19,832 bases of DNA from G020354645 sp050053515 (GTDB lineage Bacteria > Desulfobacterota > Desulfobacteria > Desulfobacterales > G020354645), in NCBI GenBank assembly GCA_050053515.1, contig JASFTQ010000045.1:1-19832 (forward strand), read 5' to 3'. Below the pieces are notes generated by a model. The model ran no database searches, had not been told where the DNA came from, and was given only the letters and a program-made list of their open reading frames with translations. The position numbers and the translations under genes were made by a program. Shown here one piece after another: positions 1 through 8,046 of the stretch (position 1 is the first letter of the stretch; each line of letters starts with the position of its first letter).

Positions 1-1
1 A

Positions 2-739
2 GGCGTGCCGTTCAACACAGAAGCATCTCTTAACCTGGCTGACGATCAACAGTTGATGGAGATGATGGTTGAGGCCGGATTCGACGCGGTGTTCGTGGGA
101 ATCGAAACCCCTGACGAGCAAAGCCTGGCGGAATGCAATAAAAAACAGAACAAAAACCGCGACATGGTCGAAAGTGTAAAGCTTATCCAGCGCGCCGGCC
201 TGCAGGTGCAAGGCGGTTTTATTGTTGGCTTTGACAATGACACGCCCTCTATCTTTCAGCGGCAAATCGATTTCATTCAGAATAGCGGAATTGTGACGGC
301 AATGGTCGGTCTGCTGCAGGCCCCCAAAGGCACAAAGCTTTATAAACGATTGCAAAAGGAAGGACGCTTGCTGGGCAATATGTCAGGCAATACGGATGGC
401 ACCACCAATATCATACCACGCATGGAGCTCAAAGCGTTATACGAGGGATACAAAAATATTATGGGGCACATATATGCTCCTAAAAACTACTATCGACGCG
501 TTAAAACCTTTCTACGAGAGTACAAATCCCCGAAAGTGGAAATCCCTCTGGATTTTCAGCGTTTTTTGGCGTTCTTTCGCTCGAGCATCCGACTGGGCGT
601 TTTCGGCAAGGAACGCTTCCAGTATTGGAAGCTCATCTCCTGGACACTGATGCGGCGTCCCGCCTTGCTCCCGCTGGCCATCACGTTCGCCATCTACGGA
701 CATCATTTCCGCAGAATATTTGAATTGCACATCCGCTAA
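2..739 (+). CDS. B12-binding-type radical SAM protein, C-terminal part (5' truncated)
   Basis: The frame is open to the left edge, so the GTG at position 5 is not a real start; the N-terminal cobalamin-binding domain and the CxxxCxxC cluster motif would lie outside the window. What remains resembles the second half of the radical SAM barrel: FNTEASLNLADD near the start, then the FVGIETPDEQSL strand/loop typical of B12-radical SAM enzymes, GGFIVGFDND and LLQAPKGTKLYKRL. A C-terminal tail of roughly 100 residues with YAPKNYYRRVKTFL looks like the DUF4070-type extension found in this family. Members are anaerobic radical enzymes (methyltransferases and others); the substrate cannot be told. It ends in TAA and is followed by 278 bp before the next gene, so it is probably a separate transcription unit. 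Family call is fairly sure, function unknown. Confidence 0.8.
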   Translation, partial: GVPFNTEASLNLADDQQLMEMMVEAGFDAVFVGIETPDEQSLAECNKKQNKNRDMVESVKLIQRAGLQVQGGFIVGFDNDTPSIFQRQIDFIQNSGIVTAMVGLLQAPKGTKLYKRLQKEGRLLGNMSGNTDGTTNIIPRMELKALYEGYKNIMGHIYAPKNYYRRVKTFLREYKSPKVEIPLDFQRFLAFFRSSIRLGVFGKERFQYWKLISWTLMRRPALLPLAITFAIYGHHFRRIFELHIR

Positions 740-946
740 ATTTTTTGGCAGCAAAAGAGGATTGAAGCTCCCCATACTGCAGGACGGTGCTTGCAGGGAA
801 GCATAACGGCCAAAACTTCGGCTGCGGCATAGACTGTTTGGGAACTCAAATATTTCTTCCGGGGTGCAATATCGGTACCTCCTTTCCGGTTTTAAAATTA
901 ACACTATTTAATCAATCACCGATGAGTTGTTCGAAAATCCCAAAAA

Positions 947-991
947 ATATATTGACAATATATCATTAATATACTCTATTGCTTTTATAAT
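947..991 (+). promoter_or_regulatory. Promoter and probable operator of the GntR gene
   Basis: An AT-rich block precedes the regulator gene. A perfect -35 hexamer TTGACA lies at 952-957, with TCTATT (4 of 6) at 975-980 after a 17-bp spacer. A perfect TATAAT also occurs at 986-991 but lacks a good -35. Positions 947-963 read ATATATTGACAATATAT, an 8-bp perfect inverted repeat around A955, lying over the -35. A palindrome in this position is what is expected for autoregulation by a dimeric GntR protein. The binding assignment is inference. Confidence 0.45.
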
Positions 992-1017
992 TAAATAAAA
1001 ACAACACTGATTTTCTC

Positions 1018-1731
1018 ATGCCCAAAAAGAAACATCAAAATCAATCCCCTCGGCTCAGTGAAGTTGCCTATCAAAAGATCAAAGAACTTATCGTCACCTT
1101 GAAACTAAGACCCCGGGACCAGATCGACGAAAACGTCTTGGCGCAAGAACTCTCGGTGGGACGCACACCGATACGAGAGGCACTTTTTCGGCTGGTTGCC
1201 GAAAATCTCGTTGACGTCGTTCATGGGCGGGGGTTTTTTGTGCGGGACATCAGTCTCAGTGATCTCAGGGATTTGTTTGAAACCATGCTGATTTTGGAAC
1301 GATCGGCCGTATCCCTGGCAGCCAGGCGCATCAAAAAAGATCAGATCGAAACGCTTCGCCAAATTAACGCAGAGTTGCGCCATGTCTGGCTTAAAAAGGA
1401 CTTTTTGCAGGTAACGCTATTGAACAGCAAGTTTCATCGTTTAATCTATAAAGCCACGGATAATGTTTTTTTGTTTACATACCTCGATAATCTTCAGAGT
1501 CAAACCCAGCGCCTGGCCTATATCTGTTTCAGCAAAGAACCGGCGGCCTATGACATCAAGTCCCATGCGGAGTTGTCCATCAAAGATCATCAATCATTAA
1601 TCAAGCTGTTTAAGCGCAGAAATGACCTCGAAGCGGTAAACGTGATCACCGACCATATAAAACTGTTTCAGCGCCGCGTCCATCAGTTTACATCCCCGTC
1701 GCTGGAAGGCTTGGATCTCATAAACCCCTGA
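1018..1731 (+). CDS. GntR-family transcriptional regulator (FCD/FadR subfamily)
   Basis: 237 residues, the normal length for this subfamily. Residues about 10-75 form the winged helix-turn-helix (AYQKIKELIV, then LAQELSVGRTPIREALFRLVAENLV and the wing GRGFFVRD). Residues about 83-220 are the all-helical FCD effector domain. It keeps the usual metal/ligand histidines in FHRLIY, DHQSL and DHIKLF. Such proteins bind small organic acids or amino-acid-derived ligands and usually repress neighbouring catabolic genes. It sits directly upstream of the ferredoxin/AOR pair with a 54-bp gap, so that pair is the likeliest target, along with its own promoter. The ATG at 1018 has no strong ribosome-binding site but is the first start that preserves the whole DNA-binding domain. 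Effector unknown. Confidence 0.9.
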   Translation: MPKKKHQNQSPRLSEVAYQKIKELIVTLKLRPRDQIDENVLAQELSVGRTPIREALFRLVAENLVDVVHGRGFFVRDISLSDLRDLFETMLILERSAVSLAARRIKKDQIETLRQINAELRHVWLKKDFLQVTLLNSKFHRLIYKATDNVFLFTYLDNLQSQTQRLAYICFSKEPAAYDIKSHAELSIKDHQSLIKLFKRRNDLEAVNVITDHIKLFQRRVHQFTSPSLEGLDLINP

Positions 1732-1736
1732 TCAGC

Positions 1737-1772
1737 GGGCTGTTGCCCAAATATTTTTGGACAACCGTCCGT
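1737..1772. repeat. Palindromic repeat element, copy A
   Basis: The gap between the regulator and the ferredoxin holds an imperfect hairpin beginning GGGCTGTTGCCCAAATATTT and closing with TTTGGACAACCGTCC. The same GGGCTGTTG-CCAAA-ATTTT core recurs as both arms of the hairpin at 10560-10613. The element lacks a T-run, so it does not look like an ordinary intrinsic terminator. It may be a dispersed palindromic (REP-like) element or the remnant of a small inverted-repeat element. Confidence 0.5.
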
Positions 1773-1785
1773 CAAGGACAAAACT

Positions 1786-2193
1786 ATGGTGAAACTGAAA
1801 GCTGTTCATGAAAATTGTTCCGGCTGCGGCACGTGTCGGCTGGCCTGCGCCATCGAGAATTTCCGGGAAGTCAATCCCTTCAGAGCCTTGCTGCGGATTC
1901 AAGGACGGTTCCCTGATCCGGGTGATTACCGCATCCATCTCTGTGACCAGTGCGGCGAGTGCGCCGACAATTGCCCGGAAGATGCCATTTATTTCGATGA
2001 CAGTGTTTTTACAGTGGACAGGGATGCTTGCACGGGGTGCGGCATATGTATCGAGGTGTGTCCTTATGGCGTGATGTTTGAACAACCGCAATCAGATACA
2101 CCTCTAAAATGCAACCTCTGCGGGGAATGCGCCCTTACATGCCCGCGAGGTGCCATATTGTTGGTTGATGACCAAAAAAGCGAGGTGACCTAA
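1786..2193 (+). CDS. Ferredoxin-like electron-transfer protein with four [4Fe-4S] motifs
   Basis: 135 residues with sixteen cysteines in four CxxCxxCxxxC motifs: Cys 11/14/17/21, 53/56/59/63, 82/85/88/92 and 109/112/115/119, enough for four [4Fe-4S] clusters. The pattern matches the HycB/AOR-associated ferredoxin-type iron-sulfur subunits. The stop codon abuts the ATG of the AOR gene (TAA 2191-2193, ATG 2194), showing tight translational coupling. It very probably accepts electrons from the downstream oxidoreductase and passes them to a soluble ferredoxin or another partner. No signal peptide is seen, so it is cytoplasmic. AAGGA lies just upstream of the ATG at suitable spacing. Confidence 0.92.
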   Translation: MVKLKAVHENCSGCGTCRLACAIENFREVNPFRALLRIQGRFPDPGDYRIHLCDQCGECADNCPEDAIYFDDSVFTVDRDACTGCGICIEVCPYGVMFEQPQSDTPLKCNLCGECALTCPRGAILLVDDQKSEVT

Positions 2194-4101
2194 ATGCTTT
2201 ACGGATATGCAGGTACGATTTTACGTATTGATCTCAACAACGGTACCTTTCGGAAGGAACCGCTTTCTGAAACGCTGGCGGAAAATTTCGTTGGGGGCAG
2301 GGGCTTCGTGGCAAAAATTCTGTATGACGAGATCGCTCCGGGAACAGAACCGAATGCCCCTGAAAACATCTTGATTGCGGCCACCGGTCCGCTGACGGGT
2401 CATTATCTTCCGGCCAGCGGCAAAACCCATTTCGGCACCAAATCACCGGCCACTGGGGGCTATGCGGACAGCAACCTGGGGGGCCATTTCGGACCCGCCC
2501 TGAAATATGCAGGGTATGATGTTCTGATTCTGAAAGGAAAAGCCAGTGCACCCAGCTACATTTTGATAGAAGATGATACCGTCGAGATCCGATCGGCTGC
2601 CGATTACTGGGCCAAAGGGGCTATCACCGCTGAAAAGATGCTCAAAGACGATCTGGGAGATGCGTTTCAAATCCTCACCATCGGCCCGGCCGGCGAAAAC
2701 CAGGTTCGCTTTGCCTGTATATCGCATGATTTTGGGCGACAGGCCGGCCGCACCGGCCTCGGCATGGTGCTGGGATCCAAAAACATCAAGGCCATTGCCG
2801 TCAAAGGCACCGGCAGTCTGCCGGTTTTCGATATTGAAAAGGCCTATGCCAAAGGCAAAGATGCCTATCAAAAAGTAACGGCCAAACCGGGCTTTGAGGG
2901 GTGGACCCCCGAAGGCACGGCAGGCATCACAAATTGGACCAACGAGGTCGGTGTGTTTCCAACCCGTAATTTTCAGACCGCCTATGCCGAACACCATCAG
3001 AACATCAACGGCAAAGCCATTCTTGAACGGTTGAAAATTACCGACAAAGGCTGCTTTTGTTGCCCCACGCCGTGCGGAAAATACGGCCACACCCGAACCC
3101 TCCTGGGAGAGGCTTACGTGGAAGGCCCGGAATACGAGACCATTGCTCTTTTCGGCGGCAATTGCGTTTTAAAAACAATTGAAGCGGTGGCCTACGCCAA
3201 TTATTTGTGTGATGAGCTTGGACTGGACACCATTTCAGCCGGGGTTGTGATTGGCTGGGCGATTGAATGCTTTCAAAGGGGTATTTTGTCAAAAGACGAC
3301 ATCGGCCGCAAGATAGATTTTTCGGACCTCGAGACGGTGATTTATCTCTTGGAAAAAATTGCCCACCGCCAGGGAATCGGTGATCTTCTGGCTGAAGGCG
3401 TCAAGACGGCATCAGAACGCATCGGTAACGGTTCCGAGCATTTTGCGATCCACGTAAAAGGACTGGAGTGGAGCGGGTATGAATGCCGCAACGCACCGTC
3501 CATGATGCTGGCCTATCTGACGGCTGACGTGGGTGCCCATCACAATCGGGCCTGGGTTCTGGGCCACGACCTGGCCGGCTCTTGGACCAGTGTCCACGAC
3601 TTGATCATCGCCGGAGGGGAGGCGCGAAGACAGCCCAAAGGCATGGTTACGGAAAAATGTGCGGGGTATGTCATCGAATCCCAGCATGTGCGTCCTGTTT
3701 TCGATGCCCTGGGAACATGCCGGCTGCAAATGATGGAGCTGGGGTTCGAGGTCGAAAACTACTCCGAGCTGTTTTATTTGATTACCGGCATGAAGATAAG
3801 CTGGCAGGATTTGCTGAAAATCTCCGAGCGCATCTGGCAGCTCACCCGCGCATTTTCGGTGCGGGAGATCCCCGGTTTCGATCGGCGTTGGGATTTTGCC
3901 CCGCCCCGTCTGTACAAGGATCCGATACAAGACGGACCGAGTCAGGGCTATTTTTTATCCGAAAAAGACATTCACAACCTGCTGACTTGGTACTACAAGG
4001 CCAGGGGATGGGATCAAAACGGCATCCCCACCAAACAAACCCTGATAGCCGCCGGCTTGCCGGAGGTGGCGGAGGATTTTGAGACACGAGGCTTATTATA
4101 A
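2194..4101 (+). CDS. Aldehyde:ferredoxin oxidoreductase family enzyme (AOR no. 1)
   Basis: 635 residues, close to the roughly 600-residue AOR family norm. The N-terminal domain carries the tungstopterin-binding signatures (GGRGF, PASGKTHFGTKSPATGG, GPAGEN, GRTGLGMVLGSKNIKAI). The [4Fe-4S] cluster ligands are Cys287, Cys290 and Cys294 (CFCCPTPC) plus Cys509 in DALGTC, matching the Cx2Cx3C...C layout of Pyrococcus AOR. The pterin motif DELGLD begins at residue 340; the second copy is DALGTC rather than the canonical DxxGLC. Family members oxidise aldehydes to acids with reduction of ferredoxin, using a W or Mo bis-pterin; some paralogues act on other substrates, and the substrate here cannot be read from sequence. 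Co-transcribed with the ferredoxin-like protein immediately upstream. Confidence 0.93.
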   Translation: MLYGYAGTILRIDLNNGTFRKEPLSETLAENFVGGRGFVAKILYDEIAPGTEPNAPENILIAATGPLTGHYLPASGKTHFGTKSPATGGYADSNLGGHFGPALKYAGYDVLILKGKASAPSYILIEDDTVEIRSAADYWAKGAITAEKMLKDDLGDAFQILTIGPAGENQVRFACISHDFGRQAGRTGLGMVLGSKNIKAIAVKGTGSLPVFDIEKAYAKGKDAYQKVTAKPGFEGWTPEGTAGITNWTNEVGVFPTRNFQTAYAEHHQNINGKAILERLKITDKGCFCCPTPCGKYGHTRTLLGEAYVEGPEYETIALFGGNCVLKTIEAVAYANYLCDELGLDTISAGVVIGWAIECFQRGILSKDDIGRKIDFSDLETVIYLLEKIAHRQGIGDLLAEGVKTASERIGNGSEHFAIHVKGLEWSGYECRNAPSMMLAYLTADVGAHHNRAWVLGHDLAGSWTSVHDLIIAGGEARRQPKGMVTEKCAGYVIESQHVRPVFDALGTCRLQMMELGFEVENYSELFYLITGMKISWQDLLKISERIWQLTRAFSVREIPGFDRRWDFAPPRLYKDPIQDGPSQGYFLSEKDIHNLLTWYYKARGWDQNGIPTKQTLIAAGLPEVAEDFETRGLL

Positions 4102-4129
4102 TGACCCGGCTCATAAATTTTTTGTACCT

Positions 4130-4312
4130 GTTTGCGGTTCAGAGGTTTACCGCTCAGGGTTCAGGGTTGAGGGCAACCACTTCCCGTCAAAACGGCCAGT
4201 TTAAAGGGCAAAAATACCCCTGATTTTTACAGTTTCAAACGAGGCTAAATAACCAATATCGAATAATGAATGTCGAATATCGAAGTGAAGAACCTTTGAA
4301 TCCTGAACCTCT
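4130..4312. repeat. Degenerate short-word repeats between AOR no. 1 and the FAD gene
   Basis: The 230-bp gap contains GGTTCAG/GGGTTCAGGGTT words at about 4137-4171 and the opposite-strand equivalent near 4291-4311 (AACCTTTGAATCCTGAACCT). Between them, AATATCGAA at 4255-4263 and GAATATCGAA at 4275-4284 are separated by TAATGAATGTC. The pattern is that of decayed simple repeats rather than coding sequence. A weak AGGG...CCCT stem followed by GATTTTT near 4205-4227 could end the AOR transcript, but this is doubtful. Confidence 0.45.
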
Positions 4313-4332
4313 ACTTAAGGAGGATGGAAAAA

Positions 4333-5535
4333 ATGGGAAGAATTATTACACCAACCGAGAGCGATTTCGGCAAAACCGATGCAGTGGTCATCGGCGGCGG
4401 TATCGTGGGAACCGCCACATCCTTCTGGCTGTCCAGGGCCGGTTTGGAAGTTGCTCTGGTGGAAATGCGTGACGGCCTGTCGACGCTGACGACACCGGCA
4501 TCGGCGGAATGTTTTCGGGCGCAATTCACCGAACCGTCGATGGTGGCCCTGGCCAAACCGAGCATTGAGATGTTTGAAAATTTTGCAGAGGTGATCGGCA
4601 TACCGGGATACAACATCTCCATCAAACAACAGGGGTATCTCTTTCTCACAGATAACGCCAAAACAGTGGAGGATCTCAAAGAAAGCATCGACCAGCTGCA
4701 CAAATTGGGCATTACGGACGCAGAATATTTGGAACGCGATGAGATTATTTCCCGGTTTCCGTTTGTCTCCCCCTCGGTGTTGGCTGCTAACTTCAGACAG
4801 CGCGATGGCTGGCTGTCCTGCCATGAGACCACCCAGGGATTTGCCAAGGGTTGTGACGCCAAATTCTTCATCAACACCAAGGCCACGGGGATTCAAACCG
4901 ATGATAAGGGGGTCTGCGGGGTGGAAACCAGTCGGGGCATCCTTCAAACCCGTATTGTGGTAAACGCAGCCGGCCCTTTTGCGGCAGATGTCGGGCGGAT
5001 GGTCAATATGGATCTGCCGCTGGAGCCGGTTCGCCGACAAAAAGTATTTATTCGAACCTCTGTCGAAGTCCCGCAAAATGCGCCTTTTACGATTGACGTC
5101 GACAACAATTCCTATTGGCGCCCTGAACCTGGGGGTGTGATTATCGGTTGGGTGAATCCGGACGAGCCGACCAGCCGGCCTTCCGAAAAAGTTCATACCG
5201 ACTGGGAGTTTCCGGCCATCACCCTCGAAAAGGTAAAACGCCTGACGCCGTTTTTCCAGAAGGTCGAAAAAACCGTCAGGCAACCCCATATCAATACGTC
5301 TGCCGGATACTATGTTTATACACCGGATGACCAGCCGCTGATCGGGCCTGTTCCGGAGGTACCCGGATTTTATGTCAACTGCGGCTATTGGGCCGGGGTC
5401 ATGCTCTCTCCCGAGGCAGGCAAGCGAATCGGCGATCTGGTTGCCGGAAAGCTGGACCCCCAGGAGAACCCTTTGAGGCCGTCACGATTTAAAGAGGGCC
5501 TTGGGGAAAAAGGTAAAACCCTCATGAGTCATTGA
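4333..5535 (+). CDS. FAD-dependent oxidoreductase, DAO / sarcosine oxidase beta-like
   Basis: 400 residues. The start is placed at ATG 4333, nine bases after the strong ribosome-binding site AAGGAGG (4317-4323); the in-frame ATG at 4324 directly abuts that site and cannot be used efficiently. Residues 16-35 form the FAD-binding beta-alpha-beta unit (DAVVIGGGIVGTATSFWL, GGGIVG at 21-26). The segment CFRAQFTEPSMVALAK and the C-terminal TPDDQPLIGPVPEVPGFYVNCGYWAGVMLSPEAG are typical of the DAO family, nearest in style to sarcosine/dimethylglycine/glycine oxidase-type enzymes. These remove electrons from the C-N bond of secondary amines or amino acids, giving an imine and then an aldehyde or keto acid. 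In an anaerobe the acceptor is unlikely to be oxygen. Position beside AOR suggests the product could be an aldehyde. Substrate unknown. Confidence 0.88.
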   Translation: MGRIITPTESDFGKTDAVVIGGGIVGTATSFWLSRAGLEVALVEMRDGLSTLTTPASAECFRAQFTEPSMVALAKPSIEMFENFAEVIGIPGYNISIKQQGYLFLTDNAKTVEDLKESIDQLHKLGITDAEYLERDEIISRFPFVSPSVLAANFRQRDGWLSCHETTQGFAKGCDAKFFINTKATGIQTDDKGVCGVETSRGILQTRIVVNAAGPFAADVGRMVNMDLPLEPVRRQKVFIRTSVEVPQNAPFTIDVDNNSYWRPEPGGVIIGWVNPDEPTSRPSEKVHTDWEFPAITLEKVKRLTPFFQKVEKTVRQPHINTSAGYYVYTPDDQPLIGPVPEVPGFYVNCGYWAGVMLSPEAGKRIGDLVAGKLDPQENPLRPSRFKEGLGEKGKTLMSH

Positions 5536-5635
5536 ACCGGATATCGGCAAAATCAGCATGGACCTTAAGCGACCTCGCCCTATTTGCAGTTCTGCTTTCC
5601 ACCCCCAGGTGATCCCACAATTAGAAGAAATCGCC

Positions 5636-5764
5636 ATGAACCGCCTCAACATCGAAGTGGAATTCGATCCCGCAAACGACGGTCCCGAGAAGGCCCGTCA
5701 CCGCGAGTATCAGGCTGTTGTAAAAAGTGTCCGTTTTGTCCGCGATAAGTTGGGTCTCGGCTAG
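5636..5764 (+). CDS. Small ORF of unknown status (possible gene remnant)
   Basis: A 42-codon frame starts at ATG 5636 and can be extended upstream in frame to 5558. The peptide is hydrophilic (NRLNIEVEFDPANDGP near the start, REYQAVVKSVRFVRDKLGLG at the end) and its composition looks protein-like, resembling the C-terminal helix of a larger enzyme rather than random translation. I do not recognise it. No convincing ribosome-binding site is present. A small hairpin (GAAGT-ATTT-ACTTC, 5764-5777) overlaps the stop codon. It may be the 3' relic of a deleted gene or chance. Confidence 0.2.
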   Translation: MNRLNIEVEFDPANDGPEKARHREYQAVVKSVRFVRDKLGLG

Positions 5765-6282
5765 AAGTATTTACTTCCAAAACCACTCCGGTGGCGGTTT
5801 CACACTATCAAACGCATTGAAATCGAAAGATATTTTTACTAGCGACAAAGCACTCCGAACCGGCGAAGCAAACAGATCGGGCTCAAAGAAAATCTATGAA
5901 AAGCCAATGATTCACTTTCTGTGATCCCTTAAAGTTGGTTTTGTATCTGAAAAGGGTGGAATCTCTCCAGATTAATCCTTGACAACACCCTTGAGGATGC
6001 AATAAGGGTAAAGCATCGATAAATTTTCAACTTATCTCCAGCTCATAAAAACCAATCAGAATTTTTGATAAAACAAATTTCAATCAATTCAACCGCCGAA
6101 TGCGCTTTACCATAAAATAACCTAAAAAGACTTAAGCTCTAGCGAAAAAGTTTTACTTACGTGGCCTCCGGGGTTTACTTGATTCTATCCTCGGGCGACA
6201 AAGGCTTATCCCACTGAAAGCTCAGTGGCGGATGCATTATGTATAAGGCCAAAACCAAAAAGCAAAACAAAAGGAGGACAGC
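5765..6282 (+). promoter_or_regulatory. Long AT-rich leader region upstream of the ABC importer
   Basis: No gene is recognisable in this 518-bp stretch. A -35-like TTGACA lies at 5979-5984 with AATAAG (4 of 6) at 6001-6006 after 16 bp. A 5-bp inverted repeat GATGC/GCATC (5996-6017) overlaps that -10. If this promoter is used, the transcript has an untranslated leader of about 270 nt. The leader contains a 7-bp stem with a 4-nt loop, CCACTGA-AAGC-TCAGTGG (6211-6228), about 55 nt before the start codon. The strong ribosome-binding site AAGGAGG is at 6271-6277. No known riboswitch class was recognised. Confidence 0.3.
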
Positions 6283-7929
6283 ATGAGTAAGAACGACACG
6301 ATTCACCCGGCAATTTACGATCTGAAAGTCGACTTGGACAACGGGAAACTCACGCGCCGTGATTTTCTCCGATATGCCACGTTGCTGGGGATGTCGGCCT
6401 TTGCGGCCAGCCAAATGGCAGGCCTGATGTGGCCAAAGAAAGCGCTTGCCGCCAAACCGGTACGGGGCGGGGTGCTCAAGGTTGCCGGCCAGGTTCATAA
6501 GATCACTCACCCGGCCCAGTTTTCGTGGGTCGCACCAACACAGGTGGGGCGTCAGATCGCCGAATACCTCACCTTTACCGACGGCAAAAACATCACCCAT
6601 CCGTATCTCCTAAAAAACTGGCAAGTTGACAAAGACCTGAAGACCTGGACCCTCAACCTCCGACGGGGGGTCAAGTGGAACAACGGGGATACCTTTACGG
6701 CCGATGATGTGATGTTCACATTCAAACAGTGGATGGACAAAGACGTGGGCTCCTCCATGCTGGGACTGGTGGGTGAATACCTGGACCTGTCAGGGATCGA
6801 AAAAGTTGATCGGTATCAGGTCAAACTCCACCTGAAAAAGCCCGAGATTGCCGTCCCCGAACACCTCTTCCACTACCCGGCGCTGGTCTTGAACGCTAAG
6901 ACCTTTGACGGCGACTTCATCAAAAAACCGGTGGGAACCGGCCCGTATACCCTCGAAAGCTATCTGCCGGGTGAGCGCGCTGTGATCAAGCGGCGCAACG
7001 ACTACTGGCAGAAGGGTGCCGACGGTAAACTGCTTCCCTATATGGACGGCATGGAATTCATTGACATGGGAACCGAAATGGCCCCCCAGATCGCCGCTAT
7101 CAAAGCCGGTGAGGTCGACATGGTCGACCTGGGCGATGTAGCCGGTGTGGATGTTTTCCAGGCTTTAAGAGATGATCCCAACATCCAGTTCATACCGGTG
7201 ACGAGTGCCTCCACCCGGGTCCTGCGGATGAGGGTCGACCTCAAACCCTGGGATGACAATCGGATCCGGACAGCCTTGAAGATTTGTCAGCACCACGAAA
7301 AACTTTTGTCGCTGGTTTATTTCGGCGAGGGTCTCCAGGGCCAGGATTTCCACGTCTATCAGCTCCATCCCGAATACTGTGAAAAACCGATACCCAAGTA
7401 CGATCCCAAGCGCGCCAAGAAACTACTGAAGAAAGCGGGCTACCCCAAGGGAATCGATGTCAATTTGGCGGTAGGCACGTGGCCGGATGTGGTGCGCTAT
7501 GCAGAAGTTCTCAAGCAGGATGCCGCACCGGCCGGCTTTAGGATCAATATTCAGACCATGCCCACCAGCCAGTACTGGGAGAAATGGACCGAGGTCGATC
7601 TCGGTATCACCCCCTGGATGCACCGACCCATCGGTACCATGGTACTCAATCTGGCCTACATCACCGATGATCAAGGCAAGCCGGTGCCCTGGAACGAAAC
7701 CCGCTGGTCGGACCCTGAATTCTCTAAACTGCTCACCGAGGCCAACGGGCTGATCAATGTGGACGAGCGCCGCAAGGTTTTTTGCAAACTGGAGGACATC
7801 CAGCAGAAGCGTGGCTCCATCGGCATCCCCTATTGGCGAAACGCCTGGTATTGTCTGAGAAAAAAGGTCCAGAACGTGAAAGGCGTGCCTTCCTTATACA
7901 TGACTTTCAATGAGGCATGGCTCGCGTGA
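6283..7929 (+). CDS. ABC transporter substrate-binding protein, family 5 (peptide/nickel type), Tat-exported
   Basis: 548 residues. A twin-arginine signal lies at residues 24-57: TRRDFLRYATLL followed by a hydrophobic stretch and a likely cleavage after ALA/AA near 54-57, so the protein folds before export to the periplasm. The mature part shows the SBP_bac_5 pattern: ITHPYLLKNWQVDKDLKTWTLNLRRGVKWNNGDTFTADDVMFTFKQW, then PVGTGPYTLESYLPGE and YDPKRAKKLLKKAGYPKGIDV. Family members bind peptides, amino-acid derivatives, opines, nickel or other small solutes; the ligand cannot be assigned. It starts the importer operon with an excellent ribosome-binding site (AAGGAGG, spacing 5). A 9-bp perfect hairpin follows the stop codon and could favour higher levels of this subunit than of the permeases. 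Confidence 0.93.
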   Translation: MSKNDTIHPAIYDLKVDLDNGKLTRRDFLRYATLLGMSAFAASQMAGLMWPKKALAAKPVRGGVLKVAGQVHKITHPAQFSWVAPTQVGRQIAEYLTFTDGKNITHPYLLKNWQVDKDLKTWTLNLRRGVKWNNGDTFTADDVMFTFKQWMDKDVGSSMLGLVGEYLDLSGIEKVDRYQVKLHLKKPEIAVPEHLFHYPALVLNAKTFDGDFIKKPVGTGPYTLESYLPGERAVIKRRNDYWQKGADGKLLPYMDGMEFIDMGTEMAPQIAAIKAGEVDMVDLGDVAGVDVFQALRDDPNIQFIPVTSASTRVLRMRVDLKPWDDNRIRTALKICQHHEKLLSLVYFGEGLQGQDFHVYQLHPEYCEKPIPKYDPKRAKKLLKKAGYPKGIDVNLAVGTWPDVVRYAEVLKQDAAPAGFRINIQTMPTSQYWEKWTEVDLGITPWMHRPIGTMVLNLAYITDDQGKPVPWNETRWSDPEFSKLLTEANGLINVDERRKVFCKLEDIQQKRGSIGIPYWRNAWYCLRKKVQNVKGVPSLYMTFNEAWLA

Positions 7930-7943
7930 TGCAGAAATCATAC

Positions 7944-7970
7944 GGCTCAGGCGATCGAACTGCCTGAGCC
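7944..7970 (+). promoter_or_regulatory. Intercistronic hairpin after the binding-protein gene
   Basis: GGCTCAGGC (7944-7952) and GCCTGAGCC (7962-7970) form a perfect 9-bp GC-rich stem with a 9-nt loop, 14 bases after the stop codon. It is followed by mixed pyrimidines, not a clean T-run. Hairpins in this position commonly protect binding-protein mRNA or attenuate reading into the permease genes. That role is inferred from position. Confidence 0.5.
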
Positions 7971-8046
7971 TCTCTCATTCGGAGTTGTTTTGTCAAGTTC
8001 AGGGGGTTTGAACTCTGATATTGCATGGAGAAAGTCGGGGTAAATC

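Noticed and set aside
512..904. 130-codon open frame on the minus strand overlapping the radical SAM gene end
   Set aside because: Most of it is antisense to the well-supported radical SAM coding region; the part over 740-904 reads like low-complexity translation of intergenic DNA (RSRSFGRYASLQAPSC) and I recognise no family. An AGGAGGT-like site near its start has no good start codon.
4315..5289. 324-codon open frame antisense to the FAD gene
   Set aside because: The opposite strand encodes a clear FAD-dependent oxidoreductase with motifs throughout; the antisense frame has no recognisable motif and arises from codon composition.
7944..7970. Terminator after the binding-protein gene
   Set aside because: The stem is perfect but is followed by TCTCTCATTC rather than a T-run, and the permease gene needs read-through; it is listed as an intercistronic hairpin.
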